This document shows, piece after piece, positions 45,907 to 56,800 of a DNA stretch of 64,000 nt (position 1 is the stretch's first letter; each line of letters opens with the position of its first letter). The stretch comes from Branchiostoma lanceolatum (taxonomy: Eukaryota; Chordata; Leptocardii; Amphioxiformes; Branchiostomatidae). The stretch lies in NCBI RefSeq assembly GCF_035083965.1, contig NC_089732.1, forward strand, positions 4,603,383 through 4,667,382, written 5' to 3'. The position numbers and the translations under genes were made by a program. The notes beneath the pieces are model-generated. The model did no database searches, had not been told where the DNA came from, and saw nothing but the letters and a program-made list of their open reading frames with translations.

Positions 45907-46129
45907 AAGCCCACTCGGAGATTCAAGTACGCATGTGCAGTGTCAAAGGTGACATTTGTAAACGGTTGTCTCAACATTGTCTCGATTGGAGTAGTATAGA
46001 GTAGAGCAGAGTAGAGTCGATTCTTCAGTCAGGTAGGATTTGCATAACAATGCCCAGACCGTTTGTTCACATCTCAGGGGCAATGCACTTTGACACTGCA
46101 CATGCATACTCGAATCTCCGAGTGGGCTT
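45907..46129. mobile_element. Hairpin MITE with octamer, copy 2
   Basis: The ends are AAGCCCACTCGGAGATTC and the exact inverse GAATCTCCGAGTGGGCTT. The interior holds ATTTGCATAACAATG (octamer, reverse orientation). A short run based on GTAGAGTAGA lies in the loop. Confidence 0.85.
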
Positions 46130-46386
46130 ACTGCACTCGGAAATAATGTTTGGGACAGCAATATAAAATATATCTATGATAATATCCATCAGCATCATAC
46201 AGAAAAATTGTCGTCGATTTATTTCATAATTTTACATGTACGAGTATTTAGAATAACAAGGCGCAAGTTCGGTACTGGACCGATGTGATGGACCAGACTA
46301 TACCCCTGGCCAGATTATACCCAGGTATGTTCCAACCAGAGGTGTATAATTCCGTGGCCTCCTGGCCAGCTTCACCGTATGCTGGT

Positions 46387-46412
46387 GCCCCCCTCCCCCA
46401 ACAGTGCACTTC
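46387..46412 (-). promoter_or_regulatory. Conserved intron-1 element, Kelch gene 3
   Basis: CCCCCTCCCCCAACAGTGCA 92-117 bp downstream of the predicted donor at 46504. Confidence 0.5.
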
Positions 46413-46504
46413 ACCTCCGCCTCGGTTAGTTTGGCATCCCAAACATTGTCTCTACACAACTTCTGACGTAAAAAGTGTCGCATTACAGATGACTTTATAC
46501 TTAC

Positions 46505-46720
46505 GCCTTTCTGGCTCAGGCAAACGATTGTATTTGACTAAATTTAAAGCGGAGATGTACAATACCCTGTGCAGTACAGAAACTGTTGATTGGGGTCAGG
46601 TCAGGGGTCAGGTCAAAATTCCCACAACACACTGCGCATGTACCGGCCGTGATTTGCGCGGGAACTGCACCGTGGGGGTACGTCTCCGCATCTTCGTCAG
46701 ATAAAACCATTTGCCTGAGC
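46505..46720. promoter_or_regulatory. Shared head-to-head promoter of Kelch genes 3 and 4
   Basis: Two 5' UTR exon donors face away from each other: minus-strand exon end at 46505 (GGCGTAAGTATA context) and plus-strand exon end at 46720 (CTGAGC/GTAAGT). Between them, 46594-46616 reads GGTCAGGTCAGGGGTCAGGTCA, with AGGTCA half-sites in gene-4 orientation, then ACTGCGCATGT. Gene 3 seems to lack its own upstream repeat block. Confidence 0.65.
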
Positions 46721-46819
46721 GTAAGTGTAGAGTCATCTGTAATACTGCACGTTATACTCCCCAAGTTGTGATTTTCAAAGTTTAGGGATGTCGAAATGCC
46801 AAAACTAACCTGTATTTTG

Positions 46820-46845
46820 AAGTGCACTGTTGGGGGAGGGGGGCA
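46820..46845 (+). promoter_or_regulatory. Conserved intron-1 element, Kelch gene 4
   Basis: Reverse complement of CCCCCTCCCCCAACAGTGCA, 99-124 bp downstream of the donor at 46721. Confidence 0.5.
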
Positions 46846-47232
46846 GACTATATCAGTGCGCGTGCGTGTAGCAGATTCATCAACATGTTGATGTTGGCTG
46901 CCAAACCCCAAAGAAGAAGAAAGAAGTAGCTGGCCAGAAAAAAATATATACCCCTAGGCCAGAAGAGACGCGGGTATATTCTGGCCAGTGGTGTATTTTG
47001 GTCCATTTACACCAGTACTGAACTTGCCCCTTGTTTATCTCATTACTAATACATGTAAGAAGATTCTAAAATCAAATCAAGGCCATTTTTTAATGATACT
47101 GATATGGACTACCATCATGCTGCTGTCCCTATTTCCAAGTACAATAGTATTGTTTATTGATCTATGGAGCTCCATAGAACAACAAATACAAAAATAATGG
47201 AAGCCACGCTTAAATTGTAAATAGTGCATATG

Positions 47233-47421
47233 AATAAGCCCACCCGGAATTTTGAGTATGCATTTGCAGTGTCAAAGGTAAAAGCACCGGAGACATAAAC
47301 AAAACCCGCCTGGGCATTGTTATGCAAATCTAGACAATGTCGAGACGAGAACTGTTTACAAGTCAGGGGCTTTCATCTTTGACACTGCACATGTGTAGTC
47401 GAAATTCCAACCGGGCTTATT
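47233..47421. mobile_element. Hairpin MITE with octamer, copy 3
   Basis: The ends are AATAAGCCCACCCGGAA and CCAACCGGGCTTATT. TTATGCAAAT is conserved. It lies in intron 1 of Kelch gene 4. Confidence 0.85.
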
Positions 47422-47738
47422 AAACTAATAATTTCTTCCCTCAAACCCTTGTTATTTCCAGGCATTTCTGCTTGAGGCCTTCTTGGTTTAGTATCCAATA
47501 TGATTCTCTGTGAAGTTGGTGTTGAAGTATGTACCTATATATATACATAACTTTATATATAACTGTAAAAAAAAGGTAGCAATAATGAGTTATGCAGATT
47601 CAAGCGGTGATCAATAAGTTCTAAGTCCAACCCAGAAATAAGGTGCACAACTCAAATTTTGGAGCTTAATTATAAAGCCTTATATGAATGTCTTACTCGC
47701 TCCAATAGATTAGTCAGCCGTAGGGGCAGCAAAGCGTT

Positions 47739-47975
47739 TACCCTGGTATCCAGAGCAATTATACCGAGCATGGACCTACATCGGCCCGCGCCCGGAGCTT
47801 CCTCGGGACCTACCCTCCCACTGGCCCGACAACGTACCCCGCCCCACTTCCCGCTAGCCAAACAAGATTCTTTGGCTAGCGGATAGTGGGGCGGGGTAGA
47901 TCTTCGGGGGAGCGGAAGGGTAGGCCCGGGTAACTCGGAGCGCGGACCGGTACATATGCTCTGGATTCCAGGGTA
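47739..47975. mobile_element. Hairpin MITE with 9-bp TSD (TACCCTGG ends)
   Basis: The inverted ends are TACCCTGGTATCCAGAGC and GCTCTGGATTCCAGGGTA. CAAAGCGTT is duplicated at 47730-47738 and 47976-47984. It lies in intron 1 of Kelch gene 4. Confidence 0.92.
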
Positions 47976-48136
47976 CAAAGCGTTCTCCACTGCTGGCAAT
48001 CTTCTGCCAGTCTCAGGCCTCCCAAATGTCTAACACCATCTGTTACCTTTGAAAGAGAAGAAACATCAAATCACAGACATCCAAATTATTATCATTGTGT
48101 TTTAGCAACAGTTTTTCTTCTCATTACCAGGCCAGC

Positions 48137-49852
48137 ATGGATGACGGCGGCTATCTTGCACATGAGGGTAATCAGGAGTATCCACCCTGGTTCCTCCAGA
48201 GGTTACAGGAGCTGAGGTCCGAGGGTCACCTGTTTGACGTGACCCTGTGTGCTGAAGGAACGGAGATCCGCTGTCATCGCCTGGTCCTGTCTGCCTTCGG
48301 GGACTACTTCAAGGCCATGTTCTGTGGAGTCCACAACGAGAGCAAGATGGACAAGATAGAGATAGGAGGGGTGAGTGCAGAGGCACTGCAACTGCTGGTG
48401 GACTACGCCTACACATCCAAGATAGCCATCACTGATGAAAACATCCACACGGTGTATGAGGCCGCCAACATGCTGCAGATAGAGTGTGTAGAATACCATT
48501 GCGAAGATTTCCTGATGCAATTACTGAATCCTGAAACATGTCTTGGAACATGGGTACTGGCAGACAAGCTTTTGTGTAAAAATTTGTCTGCAATGGCAAG
48601 AACCTGGGCTTTGAAACATTTTGAAGAAGCGTGCATGTCTGAGCATTTTCTAGAGCTGCCTCTGGACTTTCTGAAGACGTATGTCTCCGATGATGACCTT
48701 CATGCTGAGAAAGAAGGAGACGTGATCAAGGCCATCATGCTTTGGGCAAGACATGATCTTGGGGAACGACAAACACACCTCAAGGACCTCCTGACATGTG
48801 TTCGCTTCTCACATGTTGACCAGAGCTACCTAAAGGACATTTTAGAGACAGACAAGGAGTTTGCGGAACTCAAGGAACTCATGAAGAATCAATCTGCATG
48901 TGTACAGGCAAGATCTTGTCAGACTTTTCAGGGAGAAATTCTTGTTCTCGGTGGAATGACAGCAGAAGGTGGTCAGGAAGAAGAACATTCCAATAATATG
49001 TACAGACTTGACCTCTATGGCAACTGTCTTGAAACAATCCTGTTACCAGTTTTCCTGGAGAATAGCAGCGGATTTGCAGCATGCGCTGTTGGAGGTGACG
49101 TGATAGTTACAAGGGGTTTACTTAACTTGACCACAGTATGGAGGTACAACCCATCTCTTAACTCTTGGACTTGGCTTGCATCCCTAGGGACAGAACGATG
49201 TTATCATGGAATGGCAGTGTTGCAGGGACAGGTGTACGTTGTTGGTGGTGTTGCTTATGAGGCCGAGCCCATTTCTGACTGGGTTTTGAGAGACTCGACT
49301 GAGGTGTATAGTGAGGAGACAAACAGCTGGAGTGCAGTAGCACCTCTTAAACAGGCAGTTAGCAATTTCGGCATGACCTCTTGTTGCGAGAAAATGTATG
49401 TATTTGGTGGTAAGATTGCCATTGATGGAGTGACTGATGCTGTTCAGTGCTACGACCCCACCCAAAATGAGTGGACATTTGCAGCGCCATTGCCAACAGG
49501 CACAATATGTACAACGGCATGCTCAGTTAATTCTAAGATCTACTTGGTGAGTGATTGCATTGTGTGCTACAATCCTAAAGAAGACTTGTATGAGGAATTG
49601 GCTGAACTACCTTTTTCGTGGCCTCTAAGTAGCGCCACTGTGTGTGGGTCGGAGATCTTCATTACTGGTGGCTATCTTTATGATACTAGAGAAGACCACA
49701 AGGGTGTCCCTCCAGTTTCGTCACAGTGTTACAATGTGAACAGTGATGCCGTGGTTCTAGCCCCAATGTTGCCCATCCCACTGTGGGGACACTGTTCTGT
49801 AACAATACCAAAGCTCGGACCAACGGCTAGAGGAGAATTAAGTATTCATTAA
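48137..49852 (+). CDS. BTB-BACK-Kelch (KLHL-like) protein, gene 4 (inverted)
   Basis: The only plus-strand member; 571 residues from the ATG at 48137, six bases after a CATTACCAG/GCCAGC acceptor. Fourteen in-frame codons upstream are mostly intronic and are left out. BTB, BACK and Kelch are as in gene 1. The N-terminus MDDGGYLAHEGNQEYPPW matches gene 1, while the linker KNQSACVQAR matches gene 2. Blade 2 has VIVTRGLLNLTT where the others have VIVTGGF, replacing one Gly of the pair. The mix of gene-1-like and gene-2-like segments suggests recombination or conversion among copies. Its 5' UTR exon is predicted to end at 46720. Confidence 0.95.
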   Translation: MDDGGYLAHEGNQEYPPWFLQRLQELRSEGHLFDVTLCAEGTEIRCHRLVLSAFGDYFKAMFCGVHNESKMDKIEIGGVSAEALQLLVDYAYTSKIAITDENIHTVYEAANMLQIECVEYHCEDFLMQLLNPETCLGTWVLADKLLCKNLSAMARTWALKHFEEACMSEHFLELPLDFLKTYVSDDDLHAEKEGDVIKAIMLWARHDLGERQTHLKDLLTCVRFSHVDQSYLKDILETDKEFAELKELMKNQSACVQARSCQTFQGEILVLGGMTAEGGQEEEHSNNMYRLDLYGNCLETILLPVFLENSSGFAACAVGGDVIVTRGLLNLTTVWRYNPSLNSWTWLASLGTERCYHGMAVLQGQVYVVGGVAYEAEPISDWVLRDSTEVYSEETNSWSAVAPLKQAVSNFGMTSCCEKMYVFGGKIAIDGVTDAVQCYDPTQNEWTFAAPLPTGTICTTACSVNSKIYLVSDCIVCYNPKEDLYEELAELPFSWPLSSATVCGSEIFITGGYLYDTREDHKGVPPVSSQCYNVNSDAVVLAPMLPIPLWGHCSVTIPKLGPTARGELSIH

Positions 49853-49924
49853 CCTGCTCCCTGCTGCCTATCCCCATATCCAGTGCAAAGTTGGTGCCAA
49901 AGGGCTACTTCGGCAGGGAGGAGG
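49853..49924. mobile_element. TTAA-flanked hairpin after Kelch gene 4
   Basis: A 72-bp element with TTAA at 49849-49852 (containing the stop codon) and 49925-49928. The ends are CCTGCTCCCTGC and GCAGGGAGGAGG. Confidence 0.75.
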
Positions 49925-49928
49925 TTAA

Positions 49929-50705
49929 GGAAGAAATTTTCCTGAGCAAATAGTAAATGTAAAGATAGTAAATCAGCAGGTTATGATGATATTTATTTTC
50001 AGAGATTGCCACACATGTTAAACTGAATGGATATTCTTACTACTTAGAACGGTTATGATTATTTTGTGGTATCTTAGAAGAGGAAAAATGACTGGTGTTG
50101 ATATTATACTTTGGTTGAAAATACTCAAATTCTTAGAGAGTGGTGGCACATGATGTAAAAAGACAGATGTTTTCATTTGGTAGTCTAAAGTAAACTAATG
50201 TTGCTGAAGCCTTAAGTTAGCAGTGTCAAAGAGATTAATTTTGCGGCGCCAATCAAGACATAAGCTGGTGAAAGATCTTGTGCCATCTTAATAGGTGATG
50301 CCTAAGTTTGAACAAAATATCACTACAGTATTACAGTATATGTTTATGCTTTCTTCTTTTTGTCACACTCTACCTGTTCATTCCCGAGTAAGATCTAGCA
50401 AGGAGGACAACTGGAAAATGAGTGCAGGAAGGAAGGTTTGAATCAGACTACAATCACACACAAACTGCACAGACTGTCACCCCCAACTCTGTATTCATCT
50501 GATTTTTGGCAACGCTTCAGGAGCGCGCCAAACAGTTATATTATGTATTTAGTTGCAGAGAATCCCGCACATTGCCGCTATGCCGAGGTTGGTATTTGTG
50601 GAATGTTACTCGCACGCGCAGTAGTGACCAGCCTGAGATTCTAAAAGTCCTCTTTGGAACAAGAGAAGAACTCTTTTTTTTTCAGGATTTAGGGAAAGTC
50701 ATGCC
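49929..50705. other. 3' flank of Kelch gene 4
   Basis: No gene seen. Several stretches are inverted matches to the 3' flanks of genes 1-3. Confidence 0.5.
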
Positions 50706-50710
50706 TATAC

Positions 50711-51120
50711 ACCTTTCTCACGCGGCAGACATGATAGAATGAAGACGAGGCCAATGAGGCAAAGAAGCAAAAATAATGTACAGATTTAGTTTTCCTCCTA
50801 AATCACATTAAGTTTTAAAATATGATATCCAAGTATCAATATTACAACTAATGCAAAGTACAAAAAAGATGCAGCAATTTAGAGCTTCGTTGACCGATCC
50901 CATAGTCTCCGCCCTCCTCTGTCAGAGCGTAGAAATGCAAAATAAAAACATAGAAATGCAAATATTTGACGGTCATGCAGCCACTTCCTCCTTGGTCGAT
51001 TCTCTAATTATCAGGTAATCATTGGCTAAACTGGTAATTGTGATTGACAGTTAGGATCGGTCAAATGTTTGCCACAAGGGCCTCGTTTTCATTCTATCAT
51101 GGCCGCCGCGTGAGAAAGGT
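50711..51120. mobile_element. Inverted-repeat element of about 410 bp
   Basis: The left end ACCTTTCTCACGCGGC continues into TGATAGAATGAAGACGAGGC; the right end is the inverse (GCCTCGTTTTCATTCTATCA, then GCGTGAGAAAGGT). The arms are about 45 bp and the interior is unpaired. No TSD is evident. Confidence 0.75.
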
Positions 51121-51640
51121 CTATTGCACTGTGGGGAAAGTATATGGATTTGTATTCCTGATCTCTGTTTAGAAATTACAGTCACCGATGTGTTAACTCA
51201 ACCACTAATGCTGTCTCTCTGGTAGAGCATTTCTCAGAATGGAGCTCCGGGCAATTAGCCTGTCTAGAGGATCGTTTGAATCAAGGATTCGAATTCATCA
51301 ATAACTTAGTGGAAATTTCAAAATGTCTGTTGGCTGTCCAATAATAAGTAGACACATTTTAACCTTTAGCCACACGGCCTGGCACCTTAGTTGCAATGTG
51401 TCAAAACATAGCTTAAAAATGTCAATCACCACTTACATATAGCAACTCAATCGTTGCCATGGCAATACGTTTTATCGCCTTTCTTGTTTAGTTTGGCATT
51501 ATTATTTTTTTCAAAATTCAAGAAGCAACAAATTACGTATGGACTAAGATGTTCTGTTACAGGGGAGCATGGCTGATTATTTTGAGTTCAGTGAATTCTG
51601 TCCTGAGTTGTACTAGTAAACGAAAATGTGGAAAGATAAG
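51121..51640. other. No gene seen
   Basis: Includes an inverted match (GGGGAGCATGGCTGATTATT, about 51560) to Kelch 3' flanks. Nothing else is recognisable. Confidence 0.45.
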
Positions 51641-51644
51641 AATC

Positions 51645-51800
51645 CTCACACACGATCGAGCTGGCATGCGCAGTGCGTTGTGGGACCTTTGACCTAACCT
51701 CTGACATGACCTGACCTTAACAGGTGGTGTTTACAGCGTCTGTGCGTTTGTGAGTGCGTTTAAACAAAATGTCTTGAAACGTTGTGGATTTATAATGTAG
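51645..51800 (-). promoter_or_regulatory. Orphan Kelch-type promoter
   Basis: Carries the same sequence train as the Kelch promoters: GGCATGCGCAGTGCGTTGTG, then AGGTCA half-sites on the minus strand (51687-51718), then GTGCGTTTGTGAGTGCGTTT. No Kelch gene in the matching orientation lies beside it, so it is a relic of a lost or rearranged copy. Confidence 0.6.
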
Positions 51801-52130
51801 TTGGTACGTAATGTAGCTCAATTGGTAGCAGCATTACAGTTATTAGTTGTCTGATGATGGTACATGGGAGACCCCGGTCCGAATCCGGGGAAGGGAGCCT
51901 GGTTGGAGTTGCATTCGTCTTTCGAAAGGGACGTAAAATGGAGGTCCTGTGATCATGGACATGCATTACAACAGCCTCATTACTCGTTGCCATGACAACC
52001 GGCCCACCCTTATGTTATCACTAATCTGTGCTATTCAGGTGAAACGATTGGTCGATTTAAGGTAAATTTTCCAAGAGATTGTGTACGAATGGACAGGGTG
52101 ATTAAAGTCGATAATTAGCTACTTAAGTAT
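51800..52130 (+). mobile_element. tRNA-derived SINE plus duplicated unit at the orphan promoter
   Basis: The A box TAGCTCAATTGGTAGC and B box GGTCCGAATCC are well preserved. The body contains GGTTGGAGTTGCATTCGTCT and GGGACGTAAAATGGAGGTCC. It is followed by the ATTGGTCGATTTAAGG block shared with 38090 and 42540. Confidence 0.75.
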
Positions 52131-53700
52131 CAGCCTTCGGGCTATATCTTCAACAGGTGTTAGGATCAGTATTATCTGCGTATAAACGTATAAAGGAAGG
52201 CAACGTGCAGTACTAATTACCAAGCAATATGGCTTCTACTTGTCGTTGGACGTCTTTTCGTAATAGCTTGAACTTGGCGATACCGGTAAATCATAAAATA
52301 CTCATGATTTGCTGAACGTTTTCGGAAGAAAGGAAAACACAGAACGCACACATTGCAGAAAAACTTCTTTTTTTTTCATCTTCCACTTTATACATAGATT
52401 TACGAAATTCTTTTCCTCGGACAATTAGTAACGTTACATGTATTATCCATATAATCAACGATGATGAATTGACCAGGGCGTGCCAAGTACATAGCGACTC
52501 AGAGAAGTTGCCAGCTGCAGTGCCGAGATTGACATGAATTGTTGAAGTGCCTCTTGACAGTTTGGGTCAAAAGGCAGCTGGGCTAACCAGTTAACGCCTC
52601 CTCCGAATCGTGAGGTCCCTTTTGCGAATGTTTAAGGGTCAGTGGACATCTCTCTAAACGCTTAATTGATGTACAATAGCTACAGACGCACACAACAGCT
52701 AGAGAGACGTAGTTTCTCGTGACCAGAACAACTACGCCAGCTATAGGGAGAATATTTGCCAAGGAAGTTTGGCCACCAGAGGGTTTCATTTGCGGGCGAA
52801 TTATTGACCTTATTGTTGACTGACTTTACTGGCCAATTATTCCTTTTTTGACAAATTCTACGATCCACACGCTCGTAGGTAGGCCTGTTGGAGGCTAAGA
52901 GAGACGTACAAATTGCTTCAAAACTTGAGAGGTGCAGAACCAACGTTGACTTAGACTGTCAAACCTGAGTTGACTAGACTGTCAATCATCTGCATGGAGA
53001 TTTTATAATCCACCTGTACTGTATATCCAATACAAAATGTCGTGTCTGAGTAGCTATACTAGTATATAGTTCACTGTCGACTGCACACGAAAGGACACAA
53101 TGAACCGCAAAATGAATAAGATGGCTGGCCCTTGATAAAGTAAAAGCACTGCTTATGATGGGTCAATGGTAAAATATAGTCCTTTTTGGGCCCCTGGTTT
53201 GTGACCTTTATACTGAATCAGAACTTCCGGTTTTTGTATCTCTTGTCCTGGACATGCTATGGTTCTCAACTGTGCTGCGCCCACCGGGTTATTCAAGGTC
53301 AACTCTGCCCGTCTGAGTTTAGTCGTGTTGAAATCACCCCCAGTCAAAATAGCTCATGTTCATATACGTCACATATTTGTAAAATTAACCTAAGGCTGTT
53401 ACTGCAACTGTGCTTGATAAGGTGGGTTGTTAACAATGCCTCGTACAAAAAGAAGCACCTTCAAATCGACACCCCTTGAGGCCCTTACGTTCTGTCTTCC
53501 TGAGCTTGCAAATGATTCATTTTGTACAGTAAGGTACGTAACGTCAGTGCCAACTGATCATGACACTGACGAATCGCTTGTTGTGCAATGCTTTTGCTGG
53601 TCTTTAAGACCACGCCCACCGAATGCTTTTACACGCACACACCTGTTGTCCCCCGTACATATCCGAGTTGGTATCGTCCTATTGTATTAGCTGTCAAAGG
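52131..53700. other. No gene seen
   Basis: Only short non-conserved frames. Nothing recognisable. Confidence 0.45.
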
Positions 53701-53874
53701 TGTATACAGGTAGCAGTGGTCAATTTGCCGTGGCCTCCCTCAGTACAAGTACGCCCGGGATAGCTGTAGGGTGCACTTCAAGAACGCTCACACATCCAAA
53801 ACTCGGTACAACACAGCTTTGACGGAGGATCTACGGCTCGAAGAGTCGCTCAACGTTAGCTGGAGCACTACACG

Positions 53875-56800
53875 ATGGGGTACCGAACAGGACTGTTCGT
53901 GTTGGCGGGCCTGGTCGCCCTGACGTCCGCCCACATTCGCCTCACCTTCCCGCCGGCTCGTCGCTACGCCTTCGACTTCTTGGACAACACTCGAACCAGC
54001 CCGCCCTGCGGCGTAGGACCCGGTGCGTTCTTTATCTAACATATCTCCTTTCTTACCTACAATTTATAACATGGAAAGGAGGGGAATAGTTTCTTAGTCA
54101 AACAGACTTTATTTATGTTTTGCTGATTGTCCTTGACCCACCGACTGTTGCGCATCGCTTCCTTCTCCGCGTTTATGGCCATGAGCTCAAGAGCGTAATT
54201 GCAGCTAGTAAATCAGAAGTACCCGGAAAATCTTAAAGAAGTGTCCACAAAATGCATACAGAGCTAGCCTGGGTACCGGACCACCGCGCTACAGTTGCTA
54301 ATCCTTCGGCAGGGGAAGCAACTTGCCCCGCCACCACAGTTAGCACATTACTCGGAGATCGGCTGCCATGAGCGACCGGGTGCCAACTCTATCCCCTACT
54401 AGGCCTTCCCCGGCCAAAATGGGTTATTGTCTCGCATCGCGCGAAGGGTCTGGTATCCAGGCTAATACAGGGCGCAAGACCTCGGCCGGCTCGCGTCGTG
54501 CGACACAGCTTAGCCGGCTGCCGCGACCGTGTACCCGGCGGTTTCATGTTTCACAACCGTACGGTGTTCAGCTACTCTAGAATACGTCCAGCACAATAGC
54601 CTTCGGCGACAACTTAAAAACACAAGCCCCCAAAACGCTGTTTTGTAGTCACAAAACCCTTTCAAGCTCACATGGTCTACCGCACCATGTAGTACTGTAG
54701 TGGTCCGGGAACGTTGTGCATGGCGGTGTCCCTGTTTTGTGAGGGAAAAACCACAGAACCGTGTAACAACAGCTTTTGACAACTAGGGTGTGTGCAAGCT
54801 GAAAATCTGAGTCTTACCCATCAAAGTGATTCTTCTACTCATGCAGTATCATATGTTGGCATTTTCGCTTTATTGCAGTAGACGCACCACAACATTCTTA
54901 ACGTACCATGGACGGTAACGTATGAATAATATATACTGTTTATGTGAATTTGATACAGTGGGCATTGCAGAAAAAAACCTGTTTTTGTTTGCCTTCTTGG
55001 AAGTAACTTGCCCTGGCCTGAGGAGACGTGTGTTCCCTAAGGATCAAAACCTACCGTGTCAATTAAGCCTCGTAATTCGCTTAAGATTTCAGACGAACCT
55101 CTGTTGATGTACCCTAAGTTGATGAGAAAACACAGTCGCGTTATTTGCGGGTCGATAACTTCGCTAATCCATTAATTCGTGTAGAAACATCGTGTTGTAT
55201 AGACCTATTACAGACTAAGGTGTATCAGGTTTCAAATTGGATTCTATTGTGTCCCTTTGTTTCGTTCCGATTCTTTGTTATAGATTATCCTCTATGTTTT
55301 CATGTGTCACCTCGCAGTTAGAGCAACGGCAACGTAAGACAAAATAATCTGCATGTTTTGAAGTCTTATGACACGGATTGTAGCAGTCACCCTGTTACAT
55401 TTTGCCCAGTCATTTCCCTCCGCCCCTCCCAATAAGATCCAGTCACGACGTTTCTTCTTAAATTTCACCCAACCCTTAAGGGCAACGTCAAGTAAACAGT
55501 TACAGGCGTCACATATATGGATGGCTGCCAAATGGCGTTTGAGGTGCGGCTGATTCTTTATGGTGTTACCTAAAATTTCAGGATGGTCTATGTCTTCTAT
55601 TCTATCATTAAAACAAATCATCATTGGTGCAAAGTGTTTGTAACTTCGCTCTCAAAATGACTATAATTTCTAACTTTGAACAATTGTTGTTGAGCTCTAC
55701 GTCAGAGTAAAGGGGCTCTTTCACAAATGACGACCAGATGGGGTTACGAGCCACGTTCATGAATAGTAACTGTGAGACTTTTATTGTTCATAAGAATGCC
55801 TCTCACAGCTAATGAACTTGAAGAACACTGTTCCAACACACAAAGAAGAAAAGGGGCGGGGCGCGTCTGGACTATTAGTATATATCTGTGTCTGAAAGCT
55901 GTGCAGAACCCAAGGCCACAAGAATAATAGTTAATGCCCTGTTTAGGTTACAGAACAGGTCAGGGATACAGAAGGAGTCTCCTGATGTGACACTGGTCCA
56001 TGATTATGCAAATGACAGCTGTTTTATTCATGACGTTAAATTGGGTAAAAAAAAAGGGCGCAGTTGACATGATTTGGACATGACGTCTGCACGACGCCAT
56101 TTTGTCTATAGTTGCTGGTCGGGTCTAAAAAGACTTTGCCCATATCTATTCATACCTTCACAGATCGAACTGAAGCTTAGATAAGTTAGAACACGGACTG
56201 TCTTGTTTGAGTTTAGCATTTCTTAGCTAGTATTCATTCTTTCGTTAAGCCGAAGTTATATAAGTTGTACAAGTTGTATTCATTCTTTCGTTAAGCCGCA
56301 GTTATATAAGTTGTACAAGTTGTACGCATGTGACAGAGACTTTAGTTGGTCTGTGAGGCCGGGTTGCATTCCGACCAAATTGCCCTCGCATTTCAATGGT
56401 AGATACATTCTATATTGGTTACAACACGTCAATAAGCCGTCACAATGCAGGCACACTTTCTCACGATTTTTCTAATACAAACTCTGCGCCTGAAACAGTG
56501 AGGGGCGCGTCACAAAGTGGATAATCAACTCTAAGTGCAGCCCGTACCAGTCGGCGATGTCACTGGGAATTTTTTTTTATAAAAGAACCATTAGCCAGAG
56601 GCAACAAGGTTTTCAAGTACTTGGTAATGTCAGCGCACTGAACACTTATGACGCACCGGTAAGCATTCTGAATGGGACCTAATCTCCAAGCAGATGTAGT
56701 GTCCGGCTCAGTGTTCTACGCGTGGTTTTGAGGCTTTTTATACGTCAAGTGGGTGCCTCGATGGGCTGTGCCAACTTGCGCTATAGAAAATTGCACCAAC

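Noticed and set aside
53427-53690. 87-codon ORF upstream of the secreted-protein gene
   Set aside because: No recognisable domain, no repeat in other frames, no splice context; probably chance.
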